From contig CAZODI010000013.1 of NCBI GenBank assembly GCA_964578535.1, positions 1 through 64,000 on the forward strand: DNA of 64,000 nt. Reading direction: 5' to 3'. Positions 49,517 to 58,256 of the stretch are shown piece after piece. The position numbers and the translations under genes were made by a program. Within the stretch, counting starts at the first letter, position 1. Every line of letters starts with the position of its first letter. The notes under the pieces are model-generated. The model saw nothing but the letters and a program-made list of their open reading frames with translations. It was not told where the DNA came from and searched no databases. Source of the stretch: PHBD01 sp964578535 (GTDB lineage: Bacteria > Desulfobacterota > Syntrophia > Syntrophales > PHBD01).

Positions 49517-49858
49517 TGGACACCACCTCGGGATATCTCAGAATGTTTGCGTCCGTCCCGTCATCGCGCCCGGGGAAGATCCTGAATCTGAAATGGGCGG
49601 GAATGCGGACCTTATTGAGAGAACATGCTTGACACCCAGCCACCTGTTGATGGGGGCTGAACCGTCGGTGCCGCTACCATGATTAGGGCGTTCTGTCAAG
49701 TCGATTTCACCCCTCCGGGGAACCCGGATGCACACCCCCCGAAGAAGAACAACCACTTGCAACATAAAGGTTTTTTTGTTACATCCCCGAGGCGCGGCGG
49801 CCGCCCGCGGAAGCACCCGGAGAGGCGCGAAACGACCATTGCCGCCACGGCGGAAATC
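49517..49858. other. Divergent spacer between the Hdr operon and hslO
   Basis: 342 bases. It holds the ribosome-binding site of the HdrA fusion at its left end. A perfect TTGACA faces the Hdr operon at 49694-49699 (minus) but has no good -10 partner. A T-rich stretch (near 49768-49782) precedes hslO. I see no gene and no terminator. Confidence 0.5.
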
Positions 49859-50764
49859 ATGACAAAACCATCTCCACGACAGGAATCTGCCGGGAGCCGT
49901 CTGGTCCGGGCCATCTCCGAAGACGGTGCAATTCTGGCCCTGGCCTGCGACACCACGGAACCGGCCGCCCGATCCGCCGGCCGCCACGGAGCCTCCCCCG
50001 TCGCCGCCGCCGCCCTTGGACGTGCACTGACCGGCGGGGCGCTCCTGGCTTCCCTGCTCAAGGAAGGACAGAGCGTGGCCCTGAAGTTCGAGGCCGACGG
50101 CCCGCTGGGCAGGCTCGTGGTGGAGGCCGAACGGAACGGTCATGTCCGGGGGTACGTCCAGAATCCCGGCGCCGATGTGCCGGACCGGGAAGGAAAGCTG
50201 GACGTCTCCGGGGCACTGGGAACCAACGGTTTCCTTACGGTCCTGAAAGACCTCGGCCTGAAGGAGCCCTACCAGGGGATCGTCAGCCTCCGCTCCGGCG
50301 AGATCGCCCAGGACATCGCCCACTACCTCCTCGAGTCGGAGCAGGTCCCCTCCGCCGTTGCCCTGGGTACCTACGTGGAGGCCGACGGCCGCGTATCGGC
50401 CGCCGGGGGATTCCTGGTCCAGTCGCTCCCCCCTCCGGATCCGGACGCGGTGGAGCGCATCGCCTCCCGCCTGGAGGCGATGCCCCCCGTAACCACCCTG
50501 CTCAGGCAGGGGAAGACGCCGGAAGACCTGCTCCGGGACATCTTCTCCGACATCCCGTACCGCATCCTGGAGACGCAGCGCCTGATGCTCCGGTGCTCCT
50601 GCAGCCGCAGCCGGATTGAGCGGGTCCTGGTCAGCCTGGGAGCTCTGGAGCTCCAAGAAATGCTGGAGGAACGGGGAGAAGCCGAGGTGAGCTGCCAGTT
50701 CTGCCGGACCGTATACCGGTTCAACCGGGAGGAGCTGGCGGAGCTGATCGGGCGCGCCGCCTGA
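49859..50764 (+). CDS. hslO: Redox-regulated chaperone Hsp33
   Basis: 301 residues. Holdase chaperone activated when its zinc cysteines are oxidised. C-terminal zinc centre CxC at 246-248 and CxxC at 279-282; core motifs GALLASLLKEGQSVALKFEADGPLGRLVVEA and GYVQNPGADVP. The start (MTKPSPRQ) is the only ATG giving the family length; the upstream frame is not homologous. In an obligate anaerobe it would serve during oxygen exposure. Confidence 0.94.
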   Translation: MTKPSPRQESAGSRLVRAISEDGAILALACDTTEPAARSAGRHGASPVAAAALGRALTGGALLASLLKEGQSVALKFEADGPLGRLVVEAERNGHVRGYVQNPGADVPDREGKLDVSGALGTNGFLTVLKDLGLKEPYQGIVSLRSGEIAQDIAHYLLESEQVPSAVALGTYVEADGRVSAAGGFLVQSLPPPDPDAVERIASRLEAMPPVTTLLRQGKTPEDLLRDIFSDIPYRILETQRLMLRCSCSRSRIERVLVSLGALELQEMLEERGEAEVSCQFCRTVYRFNREELAELIGRAA

Positions 50765-50858
50765 CCGGCTGAGCCCCTGCTTTCGCCCCCGGACGAAACG
50801 GCCGGTCATGCCGCATGCACGACCGATCACACCCTCTCCTGAGAGAAAGGAGCCCGCC

Positions 50859-52085
50859 ATGAAAATCGACCGCATCGAACTCTTCCACGTCGCCGTTCCC
50901 CTTCCCAAGCCCTTCTGGCCGTCCTGGATCCCCGGCTATCCCCAGACGGTGAACCGCTTCACCCTGATCCGCCTCACCACCGACGGGGGGCTCCAGGGCC
51001 TGGCGGCGGGCATGGCCTTCGAGCGGGAGCGGGAGGGCCTGGGAGGACTCATCGGGCCGTACCTGATCGGCCTGGACCCGACGGACATCGACCTGGTCCG
51101 CCGGCGGCTCCGGGAGGTCGGCTACCTGGGCTGGCGGAACTACTGGATCGAGGCGGCCTGCTGGGACATCCGGGGCAAGGCGGAGGGAAAGCCCGTCTGG
51201 GCGCTCCTGGGCGGCATGGATGACCGGCCCGTCCCCGTCTACGCCTCCACCGGCGAGGTCCATCCCCCGGCGCAGCGGGCCGAGGAGGTGATCCGCCTCC
51301 GGGAGATGGGCTTCCGGACGGTGAAGCTCCGGGTTCACGGCGCCACGATCCGGGAGGACATCGCCCAGGTGGAGGCGGTCCGCCGGGCCGTCGGCGACAC
51401 GATGGAGATCGGCGTCGACGCCAACCAGGGCTGGCCCGTCACGATCATCGAAAAGCCGCCGGTCTGGGACCTCGAGCGGGCGACCGAATTCGCCCGGGCC
51501 GGCAAGGACCTGAATGTCTCCTGGCTCGAGGAGCCCCTGGACATGTATGCCTGGGACGAATTGGCGGAGCTCCGCCGCCGCTCCGACGTTCCGATCGCCG
51601 GGGCGGAGCTCAACGCCGGCTGGCAGGAGTACAAAATCATGCTGGAAAAGGGAAGCTTCGACATCTACCAGCCCGACGCCACCATGGGCGGCGGCATCGG
51701 CGACTCGAAGAAGGTCCTGGACGCCTGCACGGCCCAGGGACTCGACTTCAGCCCCCACACCTGGACGAACGGCCTCGGCTTCCTCATAAATCTGCATCTT
51801 TATGCCGCGAGTCCCCGGAAGCACCCCCTCGAATACCCTTACGAGCCGCCCGCCTGGATCCCCGAGTACCGGGACGGGATCCTGGCGGAGCCGATCCGGG
51901 TCTCTCCCGAAGGCACCGTGGAGCTCCCGAAGGGACCCGGCCTCGGCATCGTCCTGGACGAGGACAGGCTCGCCCGCTACGGGGAGAAGTTCTTCGAGAT
52001 CACCCCCGGCGGAATCGCCGCGAAGGCCATCCGCGAAAAAGGGCTCTTCACGGCCATCAAGCTGGCCATGAAGAAGGGGAAATAG
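50859..52085 (+). CDS. Enolase-superfamily enzyme (mandelate racemase/muconate lactonizing type)
   Basis: 408 residues. Capping domain then a beta-barrel: TVKLRVHG supplies the catalytic Lys strand, metal ligands come from Asp in GVDANQGW, Glu in WLEEPLD and Glu in AGAELN, and His in SPHTWTNG is the other acid-base group. The order fits the MR/MLE group acting on an alpha-hydroxy or alpha-carboxylate. Substrate unknown. AAAGGAG six bases before the ATG. Eleven bases before an alcohol dehydrogenase, suggesting a two-step conversion. Confidence 0.85.
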   Translation: MKIDRIELFHVAVPLPKPFWPSWIPGYPQTVNRFTLIRLTTDGGLQGLAAGMAFEREREGLGGLIGPYLIGLDPTDIDLVRRRLREVGYLGWRNYWIEAACWDIRGKAEGKPVWALLGGMDDRPVPVYASTGEVHPPAQRAEEVIRLREMGFRTVKLRVHGATIREDIAQVEAVRRAVGDTMEIGVDANQGWPVTIIEKPPVWDLERATEFARAGKDLNVSWLEEPLDMYAWDELAELRRRSDVPIAGAELNAGWQEYKIMLEKGSFDIYQPDATMGGGIGDSKKVLDACTAQGLDFSPHTWTNGLGFLINLHLYAASPRKHPLEYPYEPPAWIPEYRDGILAEPIRVSPEGTVELPKGPGLGIVLDEDRLARYGEKFFEITPGGIAAKAIREKGLFTAIKLAMKKGK

Positions 52086-52096
52086 GGACTTACGCC

Positions 52097-53128
52097 ATGA
52101 AGGCGATGATCCTGAAGGGCATATCCAGTCTCCGGGAGAACCCCGCGCCCCTGGAGACTGCCGACGTTCCGGCCCCGGAGCCGGGCGACGGGGAGGTCCT
52201 TCTCCGGGTCTCCGCCTGCGGGGTCTGCCACACGGAACTGGACGAGATCGAAGGCCGGACGCCGCCGCCCCGGTTCCCCGTCATCCCGGGCCACCAGGTG
52301 GTCGGCCGGGTCGTCGGTCACGGACGCGGGGCGGAGCGGATTCCGGTCGGAGAACGGGTCGGTGTCGGCTGGATCTACCGGGCCTGCGGCCGCTGCCCGT
52401 TCTGCCTGGAGGGAAACGAAAATCTATGCCCGGGCTTCGAGGCGACGGGACGGGACACGGATGGAGGGTACGCGGAATACATGACCGTTCCGGAGGCCTT
52501 CGTCCATCCCCTGCCGCCGGCCTTCACCGACGTCGAGGCGGCTCCGCTCCTGTGCGCCGGGGCCATCGGCTGGCGGTCCCTCCGGCTGACGGGCCTGCGG
52601 AACGGACAACGCCTCGGCCTGACGGGATTCGGCGCATCGGCCCACCTGGTGCTGCGGCTGGTGCAGCACCTTTTCCCCGACACGCCCGTCTTCGTCTTCG
52701 CCCGGAGCGATCGGGAGCGGGCCTTTGCCCGGGAACTGGGTGCCGTCTGGACGGGGAACACGGCCGATACCGCCCCGGAGCGGCTGGATGCGGTGATCGA
52801 CACGACCCCGGCCTGGAAGCCTGTCGTGGAGGCCCTGAGAAACCTGGCCCCGGGAGGCCGCCTGGTGATCAACGCGATCCGCAAGGAGGAGGGCGACAAA
52901 ACGGCTCTCCTCGCTCTCCAATATCCCGAGCATCTCTGGATGGAGAAGGAGATCAAAAGCGTGGCCAACGTGGCCCGGCGGGACATCTCGGAATTTCTGG
53001 CCATGGCGGCGGAGATTCCCATCCGGCCGGAGGTGCAGGCGTATCCCCTGGCGGAGGCGAACCGCGCTCTGATGGAATTGAAAGAAGGAAAGATCCGGGG
53101 GGCGAAGGTGCTCGTGATGGGGAATTGA
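52097..53128 (+). CDS. Zinc-dependent alcohol dehydrogenase family protein
   Basis: 343-residue medium-chain dehydrogenase. Catalytic zinc ligands in CGVCHTELD and GHQVVG; structural zinc cysteines CGRCPFCLEGNENLC; NAD fold GLTGFGASAHLVLRLVQ. The cofactor motif (GFGASA) and spacing resemble the AdhP/YogA group. It pairs with the enolase-superfamily gene; together they may degrade or make a sugar acid or hydroxy acid. Substrate cannot be told. Confidence 0.88.
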   Translation: MKAMILKGISSLRENPAPLETADVPAPEPGDGEVLLRVSACGVCHTELDEIEGRTPPPRFPVIPGHQVVGRVVGHGRGAERIPVGERVGVGWIYRACGRCPFCLEGNENLCPGFEATGRDTDGGYAEYMTVPEAFVHPLPPAFTDVEAAPLLCAGAIGWRSLRLTGLRNGQRLGLTGFGASAHLVLRLVQHLFPDTPVFVFARSDRERAFARELGAVWTGNTADTAPERLDAVIDTTPAWKPVVEALRNLAPGGRLVINAIRKEEGDKTALLALQYPEHLWMEKEIKSVANVARRDISEFLAMAAEIPIRPEVQAYPLAEANRALMELKEGKIRGAKVLVMGN

Positions 53129-53131
53129 TGA

Positions 53132-53227
53132 GGCGGGTCCGCGACACCGGCTGTGGATGGACCTGCGTACGGAGCTTCCGGTCCATGGCCGGGGAGTTTC
53201 TCCCATCAAAGAAAACAGAGACCCGCC
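53132..53227. other. Candidate branched RNA structure in a shared 3' region
   Basis: Outer stem GGCGGGTC (53132-53139) with GACCCGCC (53220-53227). Inside it are two smaller hairpins: ATGGACC (53157-53163) with GGTCCAT (53180-53186), extended by GGC/GCC, and GGGAG-TTT-CTCCC (53192-53204). The nesting gives a three-way junction. It lies between the alcohol dehydrogenase stop and the converging small membrane gene, with no T-run for a simple terminator. The strand used is unknown. Confidence 0.45.
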
Positions 53228-53254
53228 GGGTCGTTCCGGATCCGCTTGCGTCTG

Positions 53255-53431
53255 CTATTGGTCTCCGCTTTCCTTCTTCTTGCGGTGTTCCCGGACGGCG
53301 ATGAAGACATAAACGCCCACGGCCGCCCCCAGCGAGATGATCAGGTTCACCAGCCCGCTCTCGATCCCGAGGACCCGCTCACAGAGGAGCCAGACCACCA
53401 GGTAGGTGACGGCCGTCAAGATTTCCTGCAT
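53255..53431 (-). CDS. 58-residue small membrane protein
   Basis: Sequence runs MQEILTAVTYLVVWLLCERV, then a second hydrophobic segment (LVNLIISLGAAVGVYVFIAV) and a basic tail (REHRKKKESGDQ). Two membrane helices with a positively charged cytoplasmic end. GGGAGGGAAGG lies seven bases before the ATG, supporting translation. It is 235 bases downstream of the double radical-SAM gene on the same strand, so it may be the last gene of that cassette. No family recognised. Confidence 0.65.
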   Translation of the reverse strand: MQEILTAVTYLVVWLLCERVLGIESGLVNLIISLGAAVGVYVFIAVREHRKKKESGDQ

Positions 53432-53666
53432 TTCGGAACCTTCCCTCCCAGCGTGGATTCCTGCGGCCCCCGCCGATGATCCCTCTACGCGAAGGCCGGG
53501 TGTTTCCGGACGATCAGTATGGCCGTATACCTATCCGTCTTCCAAAACACAACGAAAAACTCCCCCCGCCTGGACTACGATCAGGCATCGTCCCGTAAAT
53601 TCGAGCCGTTCCGCCGCCCCGGAAGGCAAGGCATTCTTCCATTTCCATCCCCCAAATGCATTTGAC

Positions 53667-55187
53667 CTATGCCGGGGGTCGGACGGCCCAGGCAAGCCGC
53701 GCCCGTCCGAGGGCCCGGCCGAAGCAGGCAACCGCATTCGGCAGGGGTGCCGCGGGATCCCGGTGAAAGAGATAGATCCTCTCCACCCCCAGACGGGCGG
53801 CGTTTTCGGCCAACCCCCGGTGTGCCTCCGCCGGGGCGTCCGCAGGCAGGAACAGATGGATGGGGATGCCCAGCCCCTGCACGGCCCGGATCCGCCCCAG
53901 GGCGTCTCTAAGGCCGCCCGGCATCCCCGCCTCGTCAAGCGGCATCATCACCCGGATGGCACGGATGGGAAAGGAGCGCAGCCGTTCCCGGAAGGCCGGA
54001 TCCTCCGGCAGCCAGCATCCCGTCGTCCAGAGGGTGATACCCGTGCCACGGGGAACCCGGCCGAGGATGCCGATCAGATCGGCCCGGAGGAGCGCATCCC
54101 CGCCATAGAACTCGATGCTCCGGTAGTTCGGGTCCACGGCCTCAAGGTCGCGGATCACCGCCTCGACAGGCCTGCGCGGCGGCCTTCCTGCGGCATTGCA
54201 GCCGGAGCAGTCCGGCGGGCAGGGGGCGCCGAGATCCACCTGGTTTTCCGAAGCGATGGGATAGAAAGGACGTCCCGGGCCCATCGGCCGGATGTGCTCC
54301 TCGATGTAGTCGGGGTTCCGCATCGGGCAGGTATCTCCGCCCAGCCGGACCAGCGGATGGGATTGCATCCGCTCGAACACTTCCACCACGGACTCACGCG
54401 TCGCGTCGCCGAAGACGAGGGGCAGATACGGGCAGGGTGCGATCCAGCCGTTGCTCATGACGTGGCAGAAGATGTTCTTCGCCGTGCACTTGTTCGTCTC
54501 CCCCACCGGCGTTCCGGGTGTGTGGACATAAATGTGGGGGACATATTCGGGGTCGATGCAGGCAAACAGGTCCCGCTCCCGGCGAGCCGCAAAGGGGGTT
54601 CCGTCGGGACGGGCCGACCGTCCGGAAAAGCGGGGCAGGAGGAGCCTCACCTTCCCGGCACCCTTCTCAAGGACAAAAGCCATGAACCGGTTCATGTCGC
54701 CGCCGGTGAAAAAGTCGGCCGTCTGCGGCACGATGGAGACGTGCACGGCCATGGAGGTCGCCGCCCCCAGCTCCAGCGCCCGGACTGCCCGCTCGAAGCT
54801 CCCCGCCCTTCCCCGCCGCCGGTCGTGCTCCTCCGGCCGGTAGTCATCCAGGCTGAGGTAGATCTGATCCAGTCCCGATGCCTCCAGTCCGCGGACGAAG
54901 GCCCCATCCAGGAGCCAGCCGTTCGTCTCCAGGGACATGATGAATCCGGAAGCCTTCCCGCGTCGGATGACCTCGAACAGGTCCTTCCGGAGCGTCGGCT
55001 CGCCGCCGAAGAGGTCCACCACCAGGCAGCCGGCCAGCCGAAGGTCCCGGAAGATGTCGTCGATCTGCTCCAGGGTCAGCTCGCCGGGCATGACATTCCG
55101 GAGCTCCGCCACCCCGCAGTGCCCGCAATTGAGCTGGCACCGGTTGGTGAGGGTGAGCTGGACGACTTTGATGAGCGGCAGGGCCAT
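53667..55187 (-). CDS. Tandem radical-SAM protein with SPASM-like middle region
   Basis: 506 residues. First radical-SAM barrel: C17/C21/C24 (TNRCQLNCGHC), GGE at 61-63, ETNGW. Middle region 210-290 with C234, C241, C252 and C287 in the order of SPASM/twitch auxiliary-cluster cysteines (GWIAPCPYLPLVFGD). Second barrel: another CxxxCxxC at C323/C327/C330 (CPPDCSGC), YGGD at 361-364 matching the first GGE strand, and TTGCW matching ETNGW. SAM-dependent radical chemistry is expected; the substrate is unknown. It begins one base after the preceding radical-SAM gene. Confidence 0.87.
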   Translation of the reverse strand: MALPLIKVVQLTLTNRCQLNCGHCGVAELRNVMPGELTLEQIDDIFRDLRLAGCLVVDLFGGEPTLRKDLFEVIRRGKASGFIMSLETNGWLLDGAFVRGLEASGLDQIYLSLDDYRPEEHDRRRGRAGSFERAVRALELGAATSMAVHVSIVPQTADFFTGGDMNRFMAFVLEKGAGKVRLLLPRFSGRSARPDGTPFAARRERDLFACIDPEYVPHIYVHTPGTPVGETNKCTAKNIFCHVMSNGWIAPCPYLPLVFGDATRESVVEVFERMQSHPLVRLGGDTCPMRNPDYIEEHIRPMGPGRPFYPIASENQVDLGAPCPPDCSGCNAAGRPPRRPVEAVIRDLEAVDPNYRSIEFYGGDALLRADLIGILGRVPRGTGITLWTTGCWLPEDPAFRERLRSFPIRAIRVMMPLDEAGMPGGLRDALGRIRAVQGLGIPIHLFLPADAPAEAHRGLAENAARLGVERIYLFHRDPAAPLPNAVACFGRALGRARLAWAVRPPA

Positions 55188-55188
55188 G

Positions 55189-56355
55189 TCAGGTACCCCG
55201 ATCCCGGCTGAGATTGTAGGGGAGTTCGCAGTCGAAATCCCGGATCACCACCCCCCGTCCCCGGGCGTTCACGAAGTCCGCTGCGGCATCCAGCCGCCAC
55301 AGCGCCTCCTCCGGCAGGATCTTCGGCAAGAGCCGGGCCGCCGGGGTCCCCCGGTTGTCCGAATAGTGGAGAAAGTATGTGTCGCTGAAGGCGTCCGCCA
55401 GGGCGAGGGACGCCCGGAAGTCCTCCCGGGTCTCCGTGGGAAAGTTGACGAGCACGTGCGTGCAGAGGAGGGACCCGGGGGCGATTTCCCGGAGCCGCCG
55501 CACGCACTCCACGACCCGGTCGATCGGGTAGCGCCGGTTCATCAGGTCCAGGATGCGCTGCGAGCCCGACTGGAGCGGGATGTTGGCGTAGCGGATCCGC
55601 CCGGTGGCGAAGAGGGGCGCCAGTTCGTCGATGCGCTCGTCCACAAAGGCCGGGAACACGTAGCTCAGCTTGAGCGTCAGGCCGCCGTCCAACCCGAGGA
55701 GCCGGGCCACAAGCTCGACCAGATCGCTCCCGATGTCCCGGCCGTAGCTGGCGCAGTCGTCCGCCAAGAGGGCGAAATCAAGCACGCCGCGGTCGAGCCC
55801 GCTGCGGGCCCGGGAGAGGACCGCCTCCACAGGCACACTCGCCAGGCCCCCCTTCGCGCGGCGGATGTTGCAGTAGGAACAGGCGTTCACGCATCCCTGG
55901 CCGATGAAGAGGAAGGCGTCCTGCGGCCCGAGATGCTGGCCCGGCAGGAAGAACTCCGGCGGCAGGCGGCTCGCCGCGGCCGCCCGGACGGGGATCCGGT
56001 GGGGGAATTGCGCATCGAGAAGGTCCAGGTCCTTCGGCCCGATGCACAGCACTCCTTTCGGATCGAACGGGGCGTCCGGCAGGCCGGCCAGGCAGCCCAG
56101 GAGAACCACGGTTTTTCCTTTCCCCTGAGCCCTGGCCGTCTCCAGCGCCGCCAGGGATGAGCCGATCTTCCCCTCCGTGACACAGCAGGAGTTCACCAGG
56201 AGGATCCCGGCGTCCCGGACGTCCCGCACCAGGGGGTGGCCGTTCAGCAGGAAGAAGCGGACCGCCTGGGTGAAGAGGTACGCGCCGGGGGCGCAGCGCC
56301 GGCTCGGATTGAAGACGAAGATGCCGGGCTTCGGGGCTGCGGCGGGCTCAGGCAT
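55189..56355 (-). CDS. MiaB-like radical-SAM enzyme without TRAM domain (paralogue 2)
   Basis: 388 residues. Methylthiotransferase-like N domain with three cysteines in the expected places (C21, C57/C58, C88: SRRC, NSCCVTEG, LLGCLAG), radical-SAM CxxxCxxC at 155/159/162 (GQGCVNACSYCNIRRAKGG) and the MiaB/RimO signature IPLQSGSQRILDLMNRRY. It stops short of the TRAM domain that MiaB and RimO use to hold tRNA or S12, so another substrate is likely. Overlaps its paralogue upstream by 8 bases. Confidence 0.86.
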   Translation of the reverse strand: MPEPAAAPKPGIFVFNPSRRCAPGAYLFTQAVRFFLLNGHPLVRDVRDAGILLVNSCCVTEGKIGSSLAALETARAQGKGKTVVLLGCLAGLPDAPFDPKGVLCIGPKDLDLLDAQFPHRIPVRAAAASRLPPEFFLPGQHLGPQDAFLFIGQGCVNACSYCNIRRAKGGLASVPVEAVLSRARSGLDRGVLDFALLADDCASYGRDIGSDLVELVARLLGLDGGLTLKLSYVFPAFVDERIDELAPLFATGRIRYANIPLQSGSQRILDLMNRRYPIDRVVECVRRLREIAPGSLLCTHVLVNFPTETREDFRASLALADAFSDTYFLHYSDNRGTPAARLLPKILPEEALWRLDAAADFVNARGRGVVIRDFDCELPYNLSRDRGT

Positions 56356-57457
56356 AGGGCACCACGAACGAGGCGAGCTTTCCCTCCGACACCAGCCGTT
56401 CCAGGTAATCCGCCTTCGCCTGCCGGTCCCGGTCGTCGTACCGGGAGGCCAGGGCCGCCGCCCGGGTCAGGCGGTTTCCGCCATAGCCGATGAAAACGGA
56501 GTGGTCGAAGAGGCCGGAGAAGGAGACGCTCTCCGCCAATTCCTCCCAGGTCTCCGTGGGAAACGCAAAGATGAAGTGGGAATAGACGAAGACGCCGGGA
56601 TCGAGGGAGCGGAGCCGGAGAACCGCGTCCGCCAGGCGGCCCGGATCGTAGCGGCGATTCATCAGGGCCAGGATGCGCGGGGAGGCAGACTGGGCGGGCA
56701 GGCAGACGTAAGGGATGCGTCCGGCGGCGAAAAACGGCTCCAGCCGGTCGGCATAGTTCAGGAACAGGGCCGGGAACACCGTGTAGAGCTTGATCCGGAG
56801 GTCCGGGGCGATCCCGCAGATCTGCCCGAGCAGCCCTGGGAGGTCGTCGCCCCGGTCGAGGCCGTAGGAACCGCAGTCGTCCGCGAGCAAGGTCACGGTC
56901 CGGACGCCCTCTTCATACAGTTCGCGGGCCTCCGCCTCGATCTCCTCCGCCGGCCGGCTCCGGACCCGCCCCTTGGCCAGCCGGATGCTGCAGTAGCTGC
57001 AGTCGTTGATGCATCCCTGAGCGATCAGGAGGTAGCGGTCGTCCGGCCCCATGCAGGGCTGGTAGGGCCGATGCCCGTCCAGGCAAGAGACGTGGACGGT
57101 CTCGAAAGGAACGCGCGCCCCGATGAAAGCGTCCAACTCGACACTCGCATGGTAAGGGATGAACCGAATCCGGTCGGCTTCCCCGCCCAGCGCCGCCTTC
57201 AGGTCATCGGGAAAGGCCGCCAGGCAGCCGAAAACGACAAAACGCGCCCGCGGATGGCGTTTCATCGCCCCGGCGATGGCCGCCTCGCACCGCCGCCTCA
57301 TCCCGTCTGTCACGACGCAGGCCCCCACGAACACCAAGTCCGCTTCCCCGTCGCCACCAACCCCATGGCCGTTCAATTCGAAGTACCGCCGGGCCCGGGT
57401 AAGAAACAGGGCGTTGTTCTCGCACCCCGGGTGAAGATTGACGATCAGGACGTTCAT
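56348..57457 (-). CDS. MiaB-like radical-SAM enzyme without TRAM domain (paralogue 1)
   Basis: 369 residues from MNVLIVNLHPG. Same plan as its neighbour: N-domain cysteines C12, C47 and C78 (HPGCENN, GACVVTDG, FGCLAAF), CxxxCxxC at 149/153/156 (GCINDCSYCSIRLAKGR) and a diverged LPAQSASPRILALMNRRY. No TRAM. First gene of the cassette. The start could instead be 57472 (MGWPAMNVL); neither has a strong ribosome-binding site. Confidence 0.85.
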   Translation of the reverse strand: MNVLIVNLHPGCENNALFLTRARRYFELNGHGVGGDGEADLVFVGACVVTDGMRRRCEAAIAGAMKRHPRARFVVFGCLAAFPDDLKAALGGEADRIRFIPYHASVELDAFIGARVPFETVHVSCLDGHRPYQPCMGPDDRYLLIAQGCINDCSYCSIRLAKGRVRSRPAEEIEAEARELYEEGVRTVTLLADDCGSYGLDRGDDLPGLLGQICGIAPDLRIKLYTVFPALFLNYADRLEPFFAAGRIPYVCLPAQSASPRILALMNRRYDPGRLADAVLRLRSLDPGVFVYSHFIFAFPTETWEELAESVSFSGLFDHSVFIGYGGNRLTRAAALASRYDDRDRQAKADYLERLVSEGKLASFVVPYA

Positions 57458-57547
57458 GGCTGGCCATCCCATCTGACTTGTTTCATGGGTGCCACTTTCA
57501 TCAGATCATCAATCCGTTATCAACCATGAATTTCAATCAATACCTGC

Positions 57548-57567
57548 ATTTCAGCAAATGCTGAAAT
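57548..57567. repeat. 9-bp perfect inverted repeat at the GC-content boundary
   Basis: ATTTCAGCAAATGCTGAAAT: arms of nine bases around AA, in the spacer between the radical-SAM cassette and the less GC-rich defence-like pair. No T-run follows, so an operator or boundary remnant is as likely as a terminator. Confidence 0.4.
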
Positions 57568-57625
57568 CGCTTTGGAAGACTGAACCGGGATTTTTCTTTC
57601 AGGAAACCTGGAGAATCATTTCCAT

Positions 57626-58249
57626 TCAAGACGATGCACCGGGAGATAGTTCATGAAGTGCATCCCTGAAAATTTGAAAGCTTTTCGAAGTGTTTCGGAG
57701 GGGTTGCATGTTCTTTGAAATATTTCTTGCCACTTCCACCTTTGGCATTCCACCGGGATAATAGCCGGCTTTCATCAAAACGCGTTCCAATGCCTCCCAT
57801 GTGCCACCGGCAATCGCGTCAGGTTCGCGATACGGGGCTCTATTACCGATATTGCCGGATACCCTCGGATATGCCTCTTTCAGCGCTATTGGATCACCAA
57901 AGAACCACGCCTCCAACTCTTCAATCGCGATTCGGTTCAAAACCTCAAACTGTCCGCTCACCGCCGCGGCCGTTTTTGATGTGAAGCCGGCTTGACGAAC
58001 CATCCTTTCCAGTTCAGCCTTCAATTTATAGCAATCGTCCGTGTCCCGATCGACCAGAACAACAATCCGAGAATCTTCCGGTAACCATGCCCGGTAGCCT
58101 TTCAGCCGATTCGGCAGACAGGCCAACAAATCATGTTTCCCATTGAAAGCATGTATATCAAAGGTCATCTTCCCTTGAAGAATCAGAGGAAGAATGTTCC
58201 TTAGTGCTTCTTCCGCCGAGTATTCCTCCACCAGGAATTCAACATGCAT
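57626..58249 (-). CDS. DUF4276-like, TOPRIM-type putative nuclease
   Basis: 207 residues. The start MHVEFLVEEYSAEEAL resembles the TOPRIM Glu motif, and VLVDRDTDDC (D67, D69, D71) the TOPRIM DxD motif, as in OLD nucleases and the DUF4276 family that accompanies AAA ATPases. Seven bases downstream of the ATPase. Base composition is visibly lower in GC than both flanks, a sign of transfer. GGAG lies ten bases before the ATG. Likely the effector of a two-gene defence unit; function not shown. Confidence 0.72.
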   Translation of the reverse strand: MHVEFLVEEYSAEEALRNILPLILQGKMTFDIHAFNGKHDLLACLPNRLKGYRAWLPEDSRIVVLVDRDTDDCYKLKAELERMVRQAGFTSKTAAAVSGQFEVLNRIAIEELEAWFFGDPIALKEAYPRVSGNIGNRAPYREPDAIAGGTWEALERVLMKAGYYPGGMPKVEVARNISKNMQPLRNTSKSFQIFRDALHELSPGASS

Positions 58250-58256
58250 GGATTCT

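Noticed and set aside
49694..49699. Perfect TTGACA facing the Hdr operon as part of a promoter
   Set aside because: The hexamer 17 bases downstream reads TAGCGG, a poor -10, and other spacings are no better.
49679..49858. 60-residue N-terminal extension of Hsp33
   Set aside because: Basic, low-complexity sequence unlike Hsp33; the family aligns from MTKPSPRQ onward.
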